A DNA stretch of 64,000 nt from positions 62,001-126,000 of the forward strand of contig NZ_FNCN01000008.1 of NCBI RefSeq assembly GCF_900100605.1, in the 5' to 3' direction. This document shows, in pieces, positions 35,745 to 45,778 of the stretch. Positions within the stretch are counted from its first letter, which is position 1. Each line of letters opens with the position of its first letter. Below the pieces are notes generated by a model that saw nothing but the letters and a program-made list of their open reading frames with translations, was not told where the DNA came from and did no database searches. Origin of the DNA: Sinosporangium album (lineage in GTDB: Bacteria; Actinomycetota; Actinomycetes; Streptosporangiales; Streptosporangiaceae). A program made the position numbers and the translations under genes.

Positions 35745-37523
35745 TCACGAGCGGGCGGCCGTCACCCAGGAGGCGTGGAGGTCGGCGTAGACGCCGGGCC
35801 GGACGACGAGGTCCTCGTGGCTGCCGCGCTGCACGAGCACCCCCTTGTCGAAGACCAGCACCTCGTCGGCCGCCTCCGCCGTCGACAGGCGGTGGGCGAT
35901 GGAGACGGCGGTGCGGCCGCGGGTGACGCCTTCCAGGGCGCGCGCCAGCCGTACCTCGGTGGCCGGGTCCACGGCGGAGGTGGCCTCGTCGAGCAGGAGC
36001 AGGTCGGGGTCGGCGAGGTAGGCGCGGGCGAGGGCGACGAGCTGGCGCTCACCCGCGGAGAGGGATTCGCCGCGCTGGCCGACCGGGGTGGCGAGGCCGG
36101 CGGGAAGCCCTTCGAGCCAGTCGGCCAGGCCGAGCTCGGTCAAGGCGAGGGTGATCTCCTCGTCGCCGGCCTCGGGACAGCCGAAGCGGATGTTCTCGGC
36201 CAGGGTGGCGTCGAAGAGGAAGCCGTCCTGGGGCACCATGACGATGCGTTCCCGCAGCGAGGAGAAACGGACGTCCCGCAGGTCCGTGCCATCGACGGTG
36301 ACGCGGCCCGATACGGGGTCCATGAGCCGGGTGAGCAGTTTGGCGAACGTGGTCTTGCCGGATCCGGTTTCGCCGACGATGGCGACGCGGCTGCGCGGCG
36401 CGATCTCCACGGTCACGTCGCGCAGGACGGGTTCCCCGCCCGGGTAGGCGAAGTGCACGTTCTCGAAGGCGACGGAGATGGGGCCGCGCTCGAGGACGCG
36501 CCCGTCGTCCCGGGGGTCGGCGACGTCGGCGGGGGTGTCGAGGACGCCGAGCACGCGCCGCCAGCCCGCGAGGGCGTTCTGAGCTTCGTTGAGCACCTCG
36601 GTGGCGGTCTGGAGGGGCGCGACGAACAGGGTGATGAGGAAGAGGAACGCGAGCAGTTCGCCCATGGTGATGCTGTCGTCCAGCCCCATCCGCGCGCCGA
36701 TGAGGACCACCGCGGCGACGGCGACGGAAGCGACCAGCTCGGTCAGCGGGAAGGTGAACCCGACGATCGTCTGGGCTCTGGTCTGCGCGTCGCGCTGGCG
36801 CGTGATGGCGGTGTCGACGCGTTCGGCGGTGCGCTGCTCGGCGCCGTAGGCGCGGACGACGGCGCTGCCGACGACGGATTCGCTGATCGCCGACAGGGTG
36901 TCGCCGCTGAGTTCCCGCACGCGGGTGAAGGCGGCGGCGATCCAGCGTTGAAAGCGGGGAAGCATGAAGACCATCGGGAGCATGCAGGCCCACACGACGA
37001 GGGCGAGCTGCCAGGAGTAGATCACCATCAGGACGGTCGCGACGACCACCTGCCCGAACATCACGATGAACATCAGCCCGCCCCACTGCATGAACGCGCT
37101 GATCTGGTCGATGTCGCTGGTGACGCGGGACACCATCGCCCCGCGCCGCTCCCTGTTCTGTGTCAGTACGGACAGGTCGTGGATGTGCCGGAAGCTCTTG
37201 GCGCGCAGGGTGGCCAGGCCCGACTCGGAGGAGCGGTAGAGCCGCACGTTCATGAGGTAGCCGCTGAGCGCGGTGAGCAGCACCGCCACGGTGCACCACA
37301 GCACCACGGTCCTGATCATCGGCAGGTCGGGGGTCCCGCCCTTCAGCCCGTCGTCCATGACCCGCTGGATCGCGATCGGGATGATGGCCTTGCCGGCGGT
37401 GGCCGCCAAGGCGAGCAGCAGCGTCACCGGCAGTCCGACGCGGAACTCCGGCGACAGCGACAGCCCGTGCCTGAGGGTTTGCAGGGAGGTGCGCCGGCGG
37501 GCTTGAAGGGTCTGCTGGGTCAC
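35745..37523 (-). CDS. ABC exporter half-transporter, canonical ATPase subunit
   Basis: Fused membrane and ATPase domains, 592 aa. Six helices are spread over residues ~25-310. The nucleotide-binding domain has Walker [19 protein letters not shown], a non-canonical signature [12 protein letters not shown], Walker [14 protein letters not shown] with catalytic Glu, and switch His in [10 protein letters not shown]. It overlaps the upstream half-transporter gene by four bases (GTGA). The complementary degeneracies identify a heterodimeric exporter with one active ATP site. The cargo (lipid, drug or peptide) is unknown. Confidence 0.93.
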   Translation of the reverse strand: MTQQTLQARRRTSLQTLRHGLSLSPEFRVGLPVTLLLALAATAGKAIIPIAIQRVMDDGLKGGTPDLPMIRTVVLWCTVAVLLTALSGYLMNVRLYRSSESGLATLRAKSFRHIHDLSVLTQNRERRGAMVSRVTSDIDQISAFMQWGGLMFIVMFGQVVVATVLMVIYSWQLALVVWACMLPMVFMLPRFQRWIAAAFTRVRELSGDTLSAISESVVGSAVVRAYGAEQRTAERVDTAITRQRDAQTRAQTIVGFTFPLTELVASVAVAAVVLIGARMGLDDSITMGELLAFLFLITLFVAPLQTATEVLNEAQNALAGWRRVLGVLDTPADVADPRDDGRVLERGPISVAFENVHFAYPGGEPVLRDVTVEIAPRSRVAIVGETGSGKTTFAKLLTRLMDPVSGRVTVDGTDLRDVRFSSLRERIVMVPQDGFLFDATLAENIRFGCPEAGDEEITLALTELGLADWLEGLPAGLATPVGQRGESLSAGERQLVALARAYLADPDLLLLDEATSAVDPATEVRLARALEGVTRGRTAVSIAHRLSTAEAADEVLVFDKGVLVQRGSHEDLVVRPGVYADLHASWVTAARS

Positions 37524-39325
37524 GCCATCACCTCGTCGTCGGCGTCGATCGAGGCGCGCTCGGCCTCTTCTCGTTCGTAGGCGGTGACGAGGTTGCGGTA
37601 GCCCTCGCACCGGCCGATCAGGTCTTCGTGCCGGCCGTGGTCGGCGACCTCGCCGTGTTCGAGGTAGACGACCTCGTCGGCCAGGGCGATCGTGGCCATG
37701 CGGTAGGCGACCACGACCACGGTGGAGCCTTCCGCCCGTTCCCGCAGTCCGGTGAGGATGCGCCGTTCCACCTGCGGGTCCACGCTGGAGGTGGCGTCGT
37801 CGAGGATGAGTAGCCGCGGCGAGCGCACCAGGGCCCGGGCCAGGGCGAGGCGCTGGCGCTGGCCGCCGGACAGGGACGCGCCGCGCTCGCCGACCTTGGT
37901 GTCGAGGCCCTGCGGCAGGGCGCTGACGAAGCCGTCGGCCTGGGCGAGCCGCAGGGCGGCCCAGACGTCTTCGTCCTCTGTGGATAGGCCGAGCGCGATG
38001 TTGCCGCGCACCGTGTCGTCGAACAGGAAGGTCTGCTGCAGCACCAGGGCCGCATGGTCGCTCACCGTGCCGTGCCGCAGGTCGCGCAGGTCGGCGCCGT
38101 CGAGCCGCACGGCACCCGCATCGGGGTCGATGAGGCGGATCATGAGCTGGGTGAGGGTGGATTTGCCGGATCCGGTGGGGCCGACGATCGCCAGGGTGCG
38201 GCCCGGCTCGGCGGTGAAGGTCACGCCGTTGAGTACGGCCAGGCCGGGGGCGTAGCCGAAGCTCACCTCCTCGACCGACAGGCGGGCGGGCCCGGCGCGG
38301 TCGAGCTCGGCGGTGCCGTACTCCATGGAGCCGACGGCGTCCAGCACCTCTTGGACGCGCGTCCAGCCGACGACGCTGCGCGGGAGTTCGGCGAGCACCC
38401 AGCCGAGCGCGCGGACCGGGAAGGCGAGCAGCAGGAACAGGTAGGACACCTGGACGAGCTCGTCGGCGGTGATCGCGGAGTTCGACAGCCGGACGGAGCC
38501 GACGAACAGGACGGCGAGCACGCCCAGCGTCGGGAGCGCTTCCAGGAGGGGGTCGAACATACCGCGGACGCGGCCGACGGCGACGTTGGCGTCGCGCAGG
38601 GCCTCGGTCTTCCGCCGGAACCGCTCGGCCTCGGAGTCCTCGCGGCCCAGCGTCTTGACCACGAGGGCGCCCTCGAAGCTCTCGTGCGCGACCTCGCTGA
38701 CCTCGCCGCGGAGCTCCTGCGCCCGTGTCGCGAGGGGGGACAGCCTGCGCTGGTAGATCAGGTTGAGTACGGCGAGAGCCGGGAAGATCAGGAATCCCAC
38801 GAGCGCCAGCACCGGGTCGGTGATCAGGATTCCGCCCGCCGCGGTGAGCAGCATCACGACCACCCCGACCGCCATCGGTAGCGGGGCGAGGGGCGCCCAG
38901 GCGGCCTCGACGTCGGAGGCGGCGTGGGACAGCAGTTGCCCGGTGGGGTGGCGGTGGTGCCAGGAAAGCGGGAGTTTGAGGAACTGCTTGGACAGGGCGC
39001 CGCGGGAGCGGGCCTGCATGCGGTACTGCAGGATGCCGGCGAGGACGCGTCGGCCGACGACCCCCAGCGCCTTGAGCATCGCGACGCCGAGGATGAACGC
39101 CACCGTGGCGACGGCCGCGCCCGTCTCGAACTCTCCGCGCTCGAAGGCGGGGATCACGACGCTCTCGGTCGCCCAGCCGAGCGCCCAGGAGGTTGCGACG
39201 GTCATAACGCCGTAGACCGCGCTGGCCACGACGGCTCCGGTGAAGACGGCGGGTTCGGACCGGACAGCCACCCCGATAACGCGGAGCCCCCGGCGCATGA
39301 CAGCTGAGGAGACCTTGGTCGCCAC
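37520..39325 (-). CDS. ABC exporter half-transporter, degenerate ATPase subunit
   Basis: Partner of the downstream half-transporter, 601 aa, with six predicted helices and an ATPase domain: Walker A LAIVGPTGSGKSTLTQLM, canonical signature LSGGQRQRLALARALV, but Walker B LLILDDATSSVDP has Asp in place of the catalytic Glu and the switch His is replaced by Tyr (VVVAYRMATIA). These are the expected marks of the inactive site in heterodimeric exporters. GTG at 39325 follows AAAGGAT. An inverted repeat just upstream (39342-39362) is a likely operator. Confidence 0.92.
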   Translation of the reverse strand: MATKVSSAVMRRGLRVIGVAVRSEPAVFTGAVVASAVYGVMTVATSWALGWATESVVIPAFERGEFETGAAVATVAFILGVAMLKALGVVGRRVLAGILQYRMQARSRGALSKQFLKLPLSWHHRHPTGQLLSHAASDVEAAWAPLAPLPMAVGVVVMLLTAAGGILITDPVLALVGFLIFPALAVLNLIYQRRLSPLATRAQELRGEVSEVAHESFEGALVVKTLGREDSEAERFRRKTEALRDANVAVGRVRGMFDPLLEALPTLGVLAVLFVGSVRLSNSAITADELVQVSYLFLLLAFPVRALGWVLAELPRSVVGWTRVQEVLDAVGSMEYGTAELDRAGPARLSVEEVSFGYAPGLAVLNGVTFTAEPGRTLAIVGPTGSGKSTLTQLMIRLIDPDAGAVRLDGADLRDLRHGTVSDHAALVLQQTFLFDDTVRGNIALGLSTEDEDVWAALRLAQADGFVSALPQGLDTKVGERGASLSGGQRQRLALARALVRSPRLLILDDATSSVDPQVERRILTGLRERAEGSTVVVVAYRMATIALADEVVYLEHGEVADHGRHEDLIGRCEGYRNLVTAYEREEAERASIDADDEVMA

Positions 39326-39341
39326 TCGCCAAGCATCCTTT

Positions 39342-39362
39342 CTAAGGAAATATCTTCCTAAG
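39342..39362 (-). promoter_or_regulatory. putative operator upstream of the ABC exporter operon
   Basis: CTAAGGAA-ATATC-TTCCTAAG is an inverted repeat with one mismatch per arm, 17 bases before the exporter start. A/T-rich symmetrical sites of this type are bound by MarR- or TetR-family repressors of drug-export genes. No regulator gene is adjacent. Confidence 0.5.
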
Positions 39363-39444
39363 TCACTATCACGGAGGGTCAAGTCGTTATTCCCGCTTCG
39401 TGGTTACAGTTCGCATCCGACCGGTCACAATGCGGCCGTTTGTG

Positions 39445-39450
39445 TAGCAT
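39445..39450 (+). promoter_or_regulatory. -10 box of leaderless promoter
   Basis: TAGCAT lies seven bases before the GTG at 39458; no ribosome binding site is present. Confidence 0.45.
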
Positions 39451-39457
39451 CGCGAAG

Positions 39458-40105
39458 GTGACCGCCTCGTACGCCCGTGCTGAACGCGCCGCCCTCTGCG
39501 ACCTCTTCGACCAGGTCGGCCCGGATGCCCCCACGCTCTGCGCCGGCTGGACGACCTTTGACCTCGCAGCCCACCTCGTGCTGCGCGAAACCCGGTTCGA
39601 CGCCCTGCCCGGCGTGGGCCTGAAGCTCCTGTCGGGCTACACCGCCAAGGTCCAGCGTTCGCTGAAGGCGGAACACGGATACGACGGCCTGGTGCGCATG
39701 GTGCGCTCCGGACCCGCGGGGGTCTACCGGGTGGTGCCGGGCCTGGACGAGGCGGTCAACGCCCTGGAGTACTTCGTCCACCACGAGGACGTACGGCGGG
39801 CACAGCCCGACTGGGAGCCGCGCGAGCTGTCCCCGGGCCTGGAGAAGGTGATCTGGTCGCGGCTGCGCTCACTGTCGCGCCTCATGCTGCGCAAGGCGCC
39901 CGTGGGCGTGGCCCTGCACCGTATCGGCGGCGGAGGCCACGCGGTCGCGCTCGGCGGCGCGAGGAACGCGGCCCGCGTCGAGGTGACCGGCCGCGCGGGC
40001 GAGCTGCTGATGTTCTGCTTCGGCCGCCAGGACCACGCGAGGGTGGACCTGGCCGGCGAGGAACGCGCGGCCAAGGCCCTCATGGGGGCGCGTCTCGGCG
40101 TCTGA
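39458..40105 (+). CDS. TIGR03085-type (maleylpyruvate isomerase-like) metal-binding protein
   Basis: Cytosolic protein of 215 aa with a DinB/MDMPI-like four-helix fold: ERAALCDLFDQVGPDAPTLC, AGWTTFDLAAHLVLRE (first His ligand) and ALEYFVHHEDVRRAQPDW (further His ligands). Related proteins use mycothiol or bind a divalent metal; this family's reaction is not established. GTG at 39458 is chosen for its leaderless promoter pattern; an upstream in-frame GTG six codons earlier has no support. Divergent from the ABC exporter operon. Confidence 0.85.
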   Translation: MTASYARAERAALCDLFDQVGPDAPTLCAGWTTFDLAAHLVLRETRFDALPGVGLKLLSGYTAKVQRSLKAEHGYDGLVRMVRSGPAGVYRVVPGLDEAVNALEYFVHHEDVRRAQPDWEPRELSPGLEKVIWSRLRSLSRLMLRKAPVGVALHRIGGGGHAVALGGARNAARVEVTGRAGELLMFCFGRQDHARVDLAGEERAAKALMGARLGV

Positions 40106-40117
40106 CGCGCGGCCGTT

Positions 40118-40303
40118 GTGGCACTGGTCACGTGGCAGGCCCTGCGCGGCCGGCCTCTCGTCCGCCCGGACGGGCTCACCATCGCCGCGCTGGCCTTGAT
40201 AATCGCGGGCTGGGCGGGGGTCTCCGCCCTGGCCCTACGCGGGGGTGGAACGCCGGTCCACCTGCCGAAAGGATCCGACACGCGCGACGAAACGGCGGTT
40301 TGA
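40118..40303 (+). CDS. small single-helix membrane protein (uncertain)
   Basis: 61-codon frame starting GTG, 12 bases after the preceding stop. It has one hydrophobic segment (LTIAALALIIAGWAGVSALA) and a short polar tail. Third-position GC is high in the first two thirds, as in real genes here. There is no Shine-Dalgarno; coupling to the upstream gene is possible. Function unknown and the gene call itself is tentative. Confidence 0.45.
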   Translation: MALVTWQALRGRPLVRPDGLTIAALALIIAGWAGVSALALRGGGTPVHLPKGSDTRDETAV

Positions 40304-40491
40304 CCGACCAACGACGCCCAGTGACGGCACAATGGTCACTGGACAGATGCAGGTGACGATCAGACGATGAGCAGGGTGTGAGGTAGCTGGAGCCCCCCAA
40401 CAGCTATGATCAATAACATCTCTAAAGAAGATGCCAGGGATCGCCCAGAACCGGGTATATACGGCTGGGATTGGACTGCAGGAGGCCCCCC

Positions 40492-40653
40492 ATGCAGGTC
40501 AAGAAAGTCGCCACGTACGTAGCCGTGGCATTTGTAGCCTTCTACTTGTTTTCCCGACCCACCCAGGCGGCGGACGCAGTCAACGGTGTTTTCGATGGGA
40601 TTATCAACGGAGCAAACCAGTTGGCTACATTCTTCTCACGGGTGCTGAACTGA
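40492..40653 (+). CDS. small conserved secreted or membrane peptide
   Basis: 53-residue protein starting MQVKKVATYVAVAFVAFYLF, then a short soluble segment containing QAADAVNGVFDGIINGANQ and ending SRVLN. GGAGG lies exactly six bases before the ATG, a strong ribosome site. Small proteins with a VKK start, one helix and an AADAVN-like amphipathic tail are familiar from actinobacterial genomes, but no function is known to me. The A/T-rich region upstream probably holds its own promoter. Followed by hairpins at 40701 and 40889. Confidence 0.7.
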   Translation: MQVKKVATYVAVAFVAFYLFSRPTQAADAVNGVFDGIINGANQLATFFSRVLN

Positions 40654-40888
40654 CACCTTACTCTGGGGATACCCAGCACCTTTGATCACTTGTCGTCACC
40701 GACGCGAGCGCCTTTCGCGTCCCCGGCGACTGGAATGAAGAGCAGGACCGCCCGCCTGCCCTTCATTAGCGCATTTCAACACGTGTCGGTCCCGCCGTCG
40801 CCGAAACCGCGACCGGCCCTCCTCCGAGACCGGCGATCCCCACCACCCCCACCAAGGCCGCGAGGCGGTGCGCTACGCGCCGTAAGCG
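40654..40888. other. intergenic after the small peptide gene
   Basis: It holds a seven-base-pair stem GACGCGA / TCGCGTC (40701-40721), a possible terminator of the small peptide gene. No other feature recognised. Confidence 0.45.
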
Positions 40889-40918
40889 AAAGCCCCGCGA
40901 ACCGCGCCGCGGGGCTTT
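40889..40918. terminator. bidirectional terminator between the small-peptide region and the his operon
   Basis: Perfect 11-bp stem AAAGCCCCGCG / CGCGGGGCTTT with an eight-base loop, flanked by A on one side and T on the other, so it can act on both strands. It lies 56 bases past the hisF stop. Confidence 0.85.
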
Positions 40919-40973
40919 GCCGTACTGATCGTCTTCCGATCCCCTGCCGATTCCCTACAGATCCCGCCGGGAC

Positions 40974-41744
40974 TCAGCGCACCGGATGGCCCGCCGCCCG
41001 CAACGTCTCCTTCACCTGCGGGATCGTCAGCTCCCGATAGTGGAACACCGACGCGGCCAGCACCGCGTCCGCCCCCGCGGCGACCGCCGGCGGGAAATCC
41101 GCCAGATCCCCGGCACCGCCGCTGGCGATCAACGGCACACCGACCACCGCGCGCACCGCGCCGATCATCTCCAAGTCGTATCCGGCCTTCGTGCCGTCGC
41201 CGTCCATGGAGTTGAGCAGGATCTCCCCCACCCCGAGCTCCTCGCCCCGCCGAGCCCACTCGACGGCGTCGATGCCCGTGCCCCTGCGCCCGCCGTGCGT
41301 GGTGACCTCGAAGCCCGACGCGGTCGTGGTGTCGCCCTTGACCCTGCGGGCGTCCACCGACAGCACGATGCACTGCGCGCCGTAGCGCCGCGACGCCTCG
41401 GTGAGCAGCTCCGGCCGGTCGATGGCCGCCGTGTTGAGCGACACCTTGTCGGCCCCCGCGCGCAGCAGCCGGTCGATGTCCTCGACCGAACGCACGCCCC
41501 CGCCGACCGTCAACGGGATGAAGACCTGCTCGGCCGTACGGCGGACCACATCGAACATCGTCTCCCGCTCGCCCGACGAGGCGGTGATGTCGAGGAAGGT
41601 GAGCTCGTCGGCCCCCTCCCTGTCATAGCGCGCGGCGAGCTCCACGGGGTCTCCCGCGTCGCGGATGTTCTCGAAGTTGACGCCCTTGACCACCCGTCCG
41701 GCGTCGACGTCCAGACAGGGAATGATGCGGACAGCGACGCTCAC
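40974..41744 (-). CDS. hisF: imidazole glycerol phosphate synthase, cyclase subunit
   Basis: Uses ammonia from HisH to close the imidazole ring, 256 aa TIM barrel. Catalytic Asp11-type residue is in [19 protein letters not shown] and the second catalytic Asp in [35 protein letters not shown] and [14 protein letters not shown] bind phosphates. The GTG start overlaps the RidA-family stop. Last gene of the his operon, before the bidirectional terminator. Confidence 0.97.
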   Translation of the reverse strand: MSVAVRIIPCLDVDAGRVVKGVNFENIRDAGDPVELAARYDREGADELTFLDITASSGERETMFDVVRRTAEQVFIPLTVGGGVRSVEDIDRLLRAGADKVSLNTAAIDRPELLTEASRRYGAQCIVLSVDARRVKGDTTTASGFEVTTHGGRRGTGIDAVEWARRGEELGVGEILLNSMDGDGTKAGYDLEMIGAVRAVVGVPLIASGGAGDLADFPPAVAAGADAVLAASVFHYRELTIPQVKETLRAAGHPVR

Positions 41745-42154
41745 CAGCGATCTCCTCGGTATGCCTCGACCTCGATCTCGACCAGCATGCGCGGGTCGAC
41801 CAACCCGGCGACCCGCACCCCGGTGCACGCCGGGCGCACATCGCCGAACCTCTCGCCGAGGGCCGTGCCGACCGCGTCGAAGTCGTGCTGGTCCACCACG
41901 TAGAACCGTACCCGGACCACGTCCTCTCGGCCCGCCCCCGCCTCCTCGACGGCCGCCAGCGCGATGTCGAGCGCCGTCAGCGCCTGCCCCCGCGCATCGC
42001 CGACGTGGACGACCTCGCCGTCCACCGCGGCCGTGCTGCCCGAGACCAGCACCCACGGGCCGGCGACGACCGCGCGCGCATAGCCGTAACGCTCCTCCCA
42101 GATTCCGCCTGAGAACACTCTGGTGCCCTGCCGGCCCGCTTCGACGCTGCTCAC
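41741..42154 (-). CDS. RidA-family protein
   Basis: Member of the YjgF/YER057c/UK114 (RidA) superfamily, 137 aa. Known members hydrolyse reactive enamine/imine intermediates. Family segments: [37 protein letters not shown] and [16 protein letters not shown]; the C terminus has [13 protein letters not shown]. The RidA catalytic Arg is not clearly present ([14 protein letters not shown]), so it may belong to a non-hydrolytic subgroup. GGGGAGG lies just before the GTG at 42154. Between priA and hisF, overlapping hisF by four bases. Confidence 0.88.
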   Translation of the reverse strand: MSSVEAGRQGTRVFSGGIWEERYGYARAVVAGPWVLVSGSTAAVDGEVVHVGDARGQALTALDIALAAVEEAGAGREDVVRVRFYVVDQHDFDAVGTALGERFGDVRPACTGVRVAGLVDPRMLVEIEVEAYRGDRW

Positions 42155-42200
42155 TGTGCCTCCCCGCACCGCTCCGGAAACCCGCCCTCCTGGAATCGCG

Positions 42201-42923
42201 TCAAGCCCGTACGGCGGCGAGCGCCTCCTCCAGCGTGAACGCGTTCGCGTACAGCGCCTTGCCCACGATCGCGCCCTCGACCCCGTCGGGGACCAGGCCC
42301 GCGATCGCGCGCAGGTCGTCCAGCGAGGACACGCCGCCGCTCGCGACGACCGGCTTGTCGGTGCGGGCGCACACCTGCCGCAGCAGGTCGAGGTTGGGAC
42401 CGCGCAGCGTGCCGTCCTTGGTGACGTCGGTCACCACGTAGCGCGAGCACCCGTCGGACTCCAGCCGGTCGAGCACCTCCCACAGGTCACCGCCGTCCTG
42501 CGTCCACCCCCGGGCCGCCAGGGTCGTGCCCCGGACGTCCAGGCCGATCGCCACGCGCTCGCCGTACGCCGCCAGGATCTTGGAGCACCAGGCGGGGTTC
42601 TCCAGCGCGGCGGTGCCGATGTTGACCCGCTCGCAGCCGGTGGCGAGCGCCGCCTCCAGCGAGGCGTCGTCCCGGATCCCGCCCGACATCTCGACCTTCA
42701 CGTCGAGCGCGCCCACCACCGAGGCCAGCAGCTCCCGGTTGGAGCCCCGCCCGAAGGCCGCGTCGAGGTCGACCAGGTGGATCCATTCGGCACCCGCCTC
42801 CTGCCAGGCCAGCGCGGCCGAGAGCGGGTCGCCGTAGGACGTCTCGGTCCCCGCCTCGCCCTGGACCAGGCGTACGGCCTGGCCGTCGGCGACGTCCACG
42901 GCGGGCAGCAGCACGAGCGACAT
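42201..42923 (-). CDS. priA: bifunctional ProFAR/PRA isomerase PriA
   Basis: Isomerase for histidine (HisA reaction) and, in actinobacteria, also tryptophan (TrpF reaction). 240 aa. [19 protein letters not shown] contains the catalytic Asp and phosphate-binding Arg; [14 protein letters not shown] follows; the second catalytic Asp is in [19 protein letters not shown]. The [15 protein letters not shown] loop, with the Arg and Trp that swap for the TrpF substrate, is the PriA hallmark. No trpF gene or TrpC-TrpF fusion is present in the window, which supports dual function. Confidence 0.93.
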   Translation of the reverse strand: MSLVLLPAVDVADGQAVRLVQGEAGTETSYGDPLSAALAWQEAGAEWIHLVDLDAAFGRGSNRELLASVVGALDVKVEMSGGIRDDASLEAALATGCERVNIGTAALENPAWCSKILAAYGERVAIGLDVRGTTLAARGWTQDGGDLWEVLDRLESDGCSRYVVTDVTKDGTLRGPNLDLLRQVCARTDKPVVASGGVSSLDDLRAIAGLVPDGVEGAIVGKALYANAFTLEEALAAVRA

Positions 42924-42927
42924 GTGA

Positions 42928-43266
42928 TCAAGTCCTCCGGTCGAAAACAAGGGTGACAAGCACCGGAACCAGCAACAACGACAATACGAACACGCCGACC
43001 CTGGCGGTCCACGACGACAAGGTCAGCCACGCGATCACCTGGACGATCACGAACACCACGGCCACGACACCGTTCTGGACGCGCTGCCTTCGCGCCAGGA
43101 TCCCGCCCTGGCGCGCCACCCGCACCGGCCGCGGCACCAGCGCCGCGAGCCTGGCATTCCGCGCACGGCGGCGAGCCAGCCGGGCCTCGCGCTCGGCGCG
43201 GATCGCGGCCTGGCGCTCCCGCTCGGCCTCGCGCTCGGCGCGGCGGCGGGCCCGCTCCTTGCTCAT
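42928..43266 (-). CDS. small membrane protein of the his operon
   Basis: 112 aa protein of unknown function: a highly charged Arg/Glu/Ala helix for the first ~55 residues ([20 protein letters not shown]), then two hydrophobic helices ([36 protein letters not shown]). It lies four bases before priA and 49 after hisH, in the same direction, so it is co-transcribed. The charged N terminus might interact with RNA or acidic partners (inference). Confidence 0.8.
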   Translation of the reverse strand: MSKERARRRAEREAERERQAAIRAEREARLARRRARNARLAALVPRPVRVARQGGILARRQRVQNGVVAVVFVIVQVIAWLTLSSWTARVGVFVLSLLLVPVLVTLVFDRRT

Positions 43267-43315
43267 GTCGGCGTGCTCATCTCTCGCGGGAGACCGGGAC
43301 GGCGGAGGAGTCCAC

Positions 43316-43945
43316 CTATTTCAGGGTGGTGAGCCAGTTGGCGAGCAGCGTCGCCCCGGCGTCGCCCGACTTCTCCGGGTGGAACTGCGTGGCCGACAGC
43401 GGCCCGTTCTCCACCGCGGCCACGAACGGCACACCGTGTTCGGCCCACGTCACGAGCGGCGCGGTGAACCCGGGGCCGGGCTGGAGGTCGAACGTGCGCA
43501 CGCCGTACGAATGCACGAAGTAGAAGCGGGTGTCGGCGTCGAGGCCGTCGAACAGCACGCTGCCCTCCGGCACCGTGACGGTGTTCCACCCCATGTGCGG
43601 GAGGACGGGGGCGTCGAGGCGCTCGACGGTGCCGGGCCACTCGCCGCAGCCCTCCGTGCGGACGCCGTGCTCGACGCCCTCCGCGAAGAGGATCTGCATG
43701 CCGACGCAGATGCCGAGCACCGGGCGCCCGGCGGCCAGCCTGCGGTCGATGATGCGGTCACCGATGACGCTCTTGAGGCCCGCCATGCACGCGGCGAACG
43801 CGCCGACGCCGGGCACCACCAGGCCGTCGGCCGCCATCGCCGCCTCGTAGTCGCTCGTGACCGTCACGTCGGCGCCGACCCTGGCCAGGGCGCGTTCGGC
43901 CGAGCGCAGATTGCCCGAGCCGTAGTCCAGAACGACGACTTTCAC
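43316..43945 (-). CDS. hisH: imidazole glycerol phosphate synthase, glutamine amidotransferase subunit
   Basis: Class I glutaminase delivering ammonia to HisF, 209 aa. The nucleophile Cys lies in [20 protein letters not shown]; catalytic His and Glu are in [30 protein letters not shown] forms the oxyanion region. It starts [18 protein letters not shown]; two consecutive GTG codons are available and the second matches the usual N terminus. The start overlaps the 52-aa membrane protein gene. Confidence 0.96.
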   Translation of the reverse strand: MKVVVLDYGSGNLRSAERALARVGADVTVTSDYEAAMAADGLVVPGVGAFAACMAGLKSVIGDRIIDRRLAAGRPVLGICVGMQILFAEGVEHGVRTEGCGEWPGTVERLDAPVLPHMGWNTVTVPEGSVLFDGLDADTRFYFVHSYGVRTFDLQPGPGFTAPLVTWAEHGVPFVAAVENGPLSATQFHPEKSGDAGATLLANWLTTLK

Positions 43946-44100
43946 CACCAGAGCACCCCCGCTGTGATCGCCAAGGCCGCCAGCACGCCCAAGATGACCG
44001 GGACGAGCTTGCCGTGCCCCTGCCGGAGGGCCGAGACGACCCCGCCGACGAAGAAGAGGCCGACGAACATCATGCCGACCGCCAGGTAGTTGGACGGCAT
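43942..44100 (-). CDS. small two-helix membrane protein in the his operon
   Basis: 52 aa protein, mostly hydrophobic: [19 protein letters not shown], a short basic loop (RQGHGK), then [19 protein letters not shown]. It lies two bases after hisB and overlaps hisH by four bases, so it is translated within the operon. Function unknown. It is short but its packing between the two his genes and its clean codon use make it a real gene. Confidence 0.75.
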   Translation of the reverse strand: MPSNYLAVGMMFVGLFFVGGVVSALRQGHGKLVPVILGVLAALAITAGVLWW

Positions 44101-44102
44101 CC

Positions 44103-44696
44103 CTAGAGCACGCCCTTGGTGCTCGGGATGCCGGTCGCGCGCGGGTCGGGCTCGCACGCTTCGCGCAGGGCCCGGGCCAGCGCCTTGAACTGCGACTCCA
44201 CGATGTGGTGGGCGTTGCGCCCGTACGGCACATGCACGTGAAGGCAGATCCTCGCCTGGGCCACGAACGACTCCAGGATGTGCCTGGTCATCGTCGTGTC
44301 GTACATCGGGCCGATCATCGTGGCCATGCCCTCGGGCTCGGAGTGGACGAGGTAGGGCCGACCGGACAGGTCCACGGTGACCTGGGCCAGCGCCTCGTCC
44401 AGCGGGCACGACGCACTGCCGAACCTCCGGATGCCGGACTTGTCGCCCAGGGCCTCGCGGAAGGCGGCACCGAGCGCCAGAGCCGTGTCCTCGATGGTGT
44501 GGTGGGAGTCGATGTGCAGATCGCCCTCGGTCTTCACGGTCAGGTCGAACAGACCGTGCTTGCCGAGCTGCGCGAGCATGTGGTCGTAGAAGCCGACCCC
44601 CGTCGAGACCTCGACCCGGCCTGTGCCGTCGAGATCCACCTCGACCAGCACCGAGGTCTCCTTGGTCGTGCGCTCGACTCGCCCGGTCCGGTTCAC
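44103..44696 (-). CDS. hisB: imidazoleglycerol-phosphate dehydratase
   Basis: Dehydrates IGP to imidazole acetol phosphate, 197 aa, monofunctional form without the histidinol phosphatase domain. Di-manganese His-rich motifs are [20 protein letters not shown] and the second [37 protein letters not shown] supplies further ligands. The GTG start overlaps the hisC stop (GTGA). Confidence 0.97.
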   Translation of the reverse strand: MNRTGRVERTTKETSVLVEVDLDGTGRVEVSTGVGFYDHMLAQLGKHGLFDLTVKTEGDLHIDSHHTIEDTALALGAAFREALGDKSGIRRFGSASCPLDEALAQVTVDLSGRPYLVHSEPEGMATMIGPMYDTTMTRHILESFVAQARICLHVHVPYGRNAHHIVESQFKALARALREACEPDPRATGIPSTKGVL

Positions 44697-45778
44697 AGCA
44701 ATTCCTCCATCACCGCTCGCATCGCGGCGCGGAACGCCGCCATCTCCTCGCCCGTGCCGACCGACACGCGCAACCACTCAGGCGGCCCCACCTCACGCAC
44801 CAGCACGCCCTCGGCCAGCAGAGCCTCCCAGACCATCCGGCGATCGGCGAACCGGCCGTACAGCACGAAGTTCGCGTCGGAGTCGGCGGCCTCAAGCCCC
44901 CGCCCGCGCAGCCAGTCGACCGTGGCGTCGCGCTCCGCGCGCAGCCTGTCGACCGCGCCGAGCAGCTCGGCCCGGTGGGCCACAGCCACCCGCGCCGCGG
45001 CCTGCGTCAACGTGGACAGGTGGTACGGCAACCGCACCAGCAGCAGCGCCTCCACCACGGCGGGCGCGGCGGCGAGATAACCCACCCGCGTGCCCGCCAT
45101 CGCGAACGCCTTCGACATCGTGCGCGTCACGATCAGACGCGGATGATCCGGCAGCAGCGTCAACGCCGACGGCGTGCCGGAGCGGGCGAACTCATGATAA
45201 GCCTCGTCCACCACCACGATCCCCGGCGCGGCCCGCAGCACCCGCGCCACCGCCGAAAGAGGCAGAGCCGTGCCCGTCGGGTTGTTGGGGGAGGTGAGGA
45301 ACACCACATCCGGGCGGTGCTCCTCGATCGCCGCGACCGCCTTCTCGGCGTCGAGGCCGAAGTCCTCCTCACGCGCCCCGGAGATCCACTCGGTCGAGGC
45401 GCCCCGCGCGATGATCGGGTGCATCGAATACGACGGTTCGAAGCCCATCGCCGTACGGCCCGGCCCGCCGAACGCCTGCAGAATCTGCTGAAGCACCTCG
45501 TTGGAGCCGTTGGCCGCCCACACCCGGTCGGCGGTCAGGCCATGCCCCAGGTAGTCCGCGAGATCGGTGCGCAAAGCCACGGCGTCGCGATCGGGGTAGC
45601 GGTTGAGGTCGGCGGCGGCGGACGCGACGGCGGACGCGAGGTCGGCGACCAGCTCGGCCGAGGGCCCGTAGGGGTTCTCGTTGGTGTTGAGGCGGACCGG
45701 CACGTCGATCTGCGGCGCGCCGTACGGCGTCAGCCCGCGGAGATCGTCGCGGATGGGCAGGTCGGAAAGGCTGGTCAC
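44693..45778 (-). CDS. hisC: histidinol-phosphate aminotransferase
   Basis: PLP enzyme of 361 aa. N-terminal [16 protein letters not shown], then [36 protein letters not shown] and [14 protein letters not shown] bind PLP; the Schiff-base Lys lies in [20 protein letters not shown] and the C-terminal Arg in [14 protein letters not shown] binds substrate. Overlaps hisD and hisB by four bases each. Confidence 0.97.
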   Translation of the reverse strand: MTSLSDLPIRDDLRGLTPYGAPQIDVPVRLNTNENPYGPSAELVADLASAVASAAADLNRYPDRDAVALRTDLADYLGHGLTADRVWAANGSNEVLQQILQAFGGPGRTAMGFEPSYSMHPIIARGASTEWISGAREEDFGLDAEKAVAAIEEHRPDVVFLTSPNNPTGTALPLSAVARVLRAAPGIVVVDEAYHEFARSGTPSALTLLPDHPRLIVTRTMSKAFAMAGTRVGYLAAAPAVVEALLLVRLPYHLSTLTQAAARVAVAHRAELLGAVDRLRAERDATVDWLRGRGLEAADSDANFVLYGRFADRRMVWEALLAEGVLVREVGPPEWLRVSVGTGEEMAAFRAAMRAVMEELL

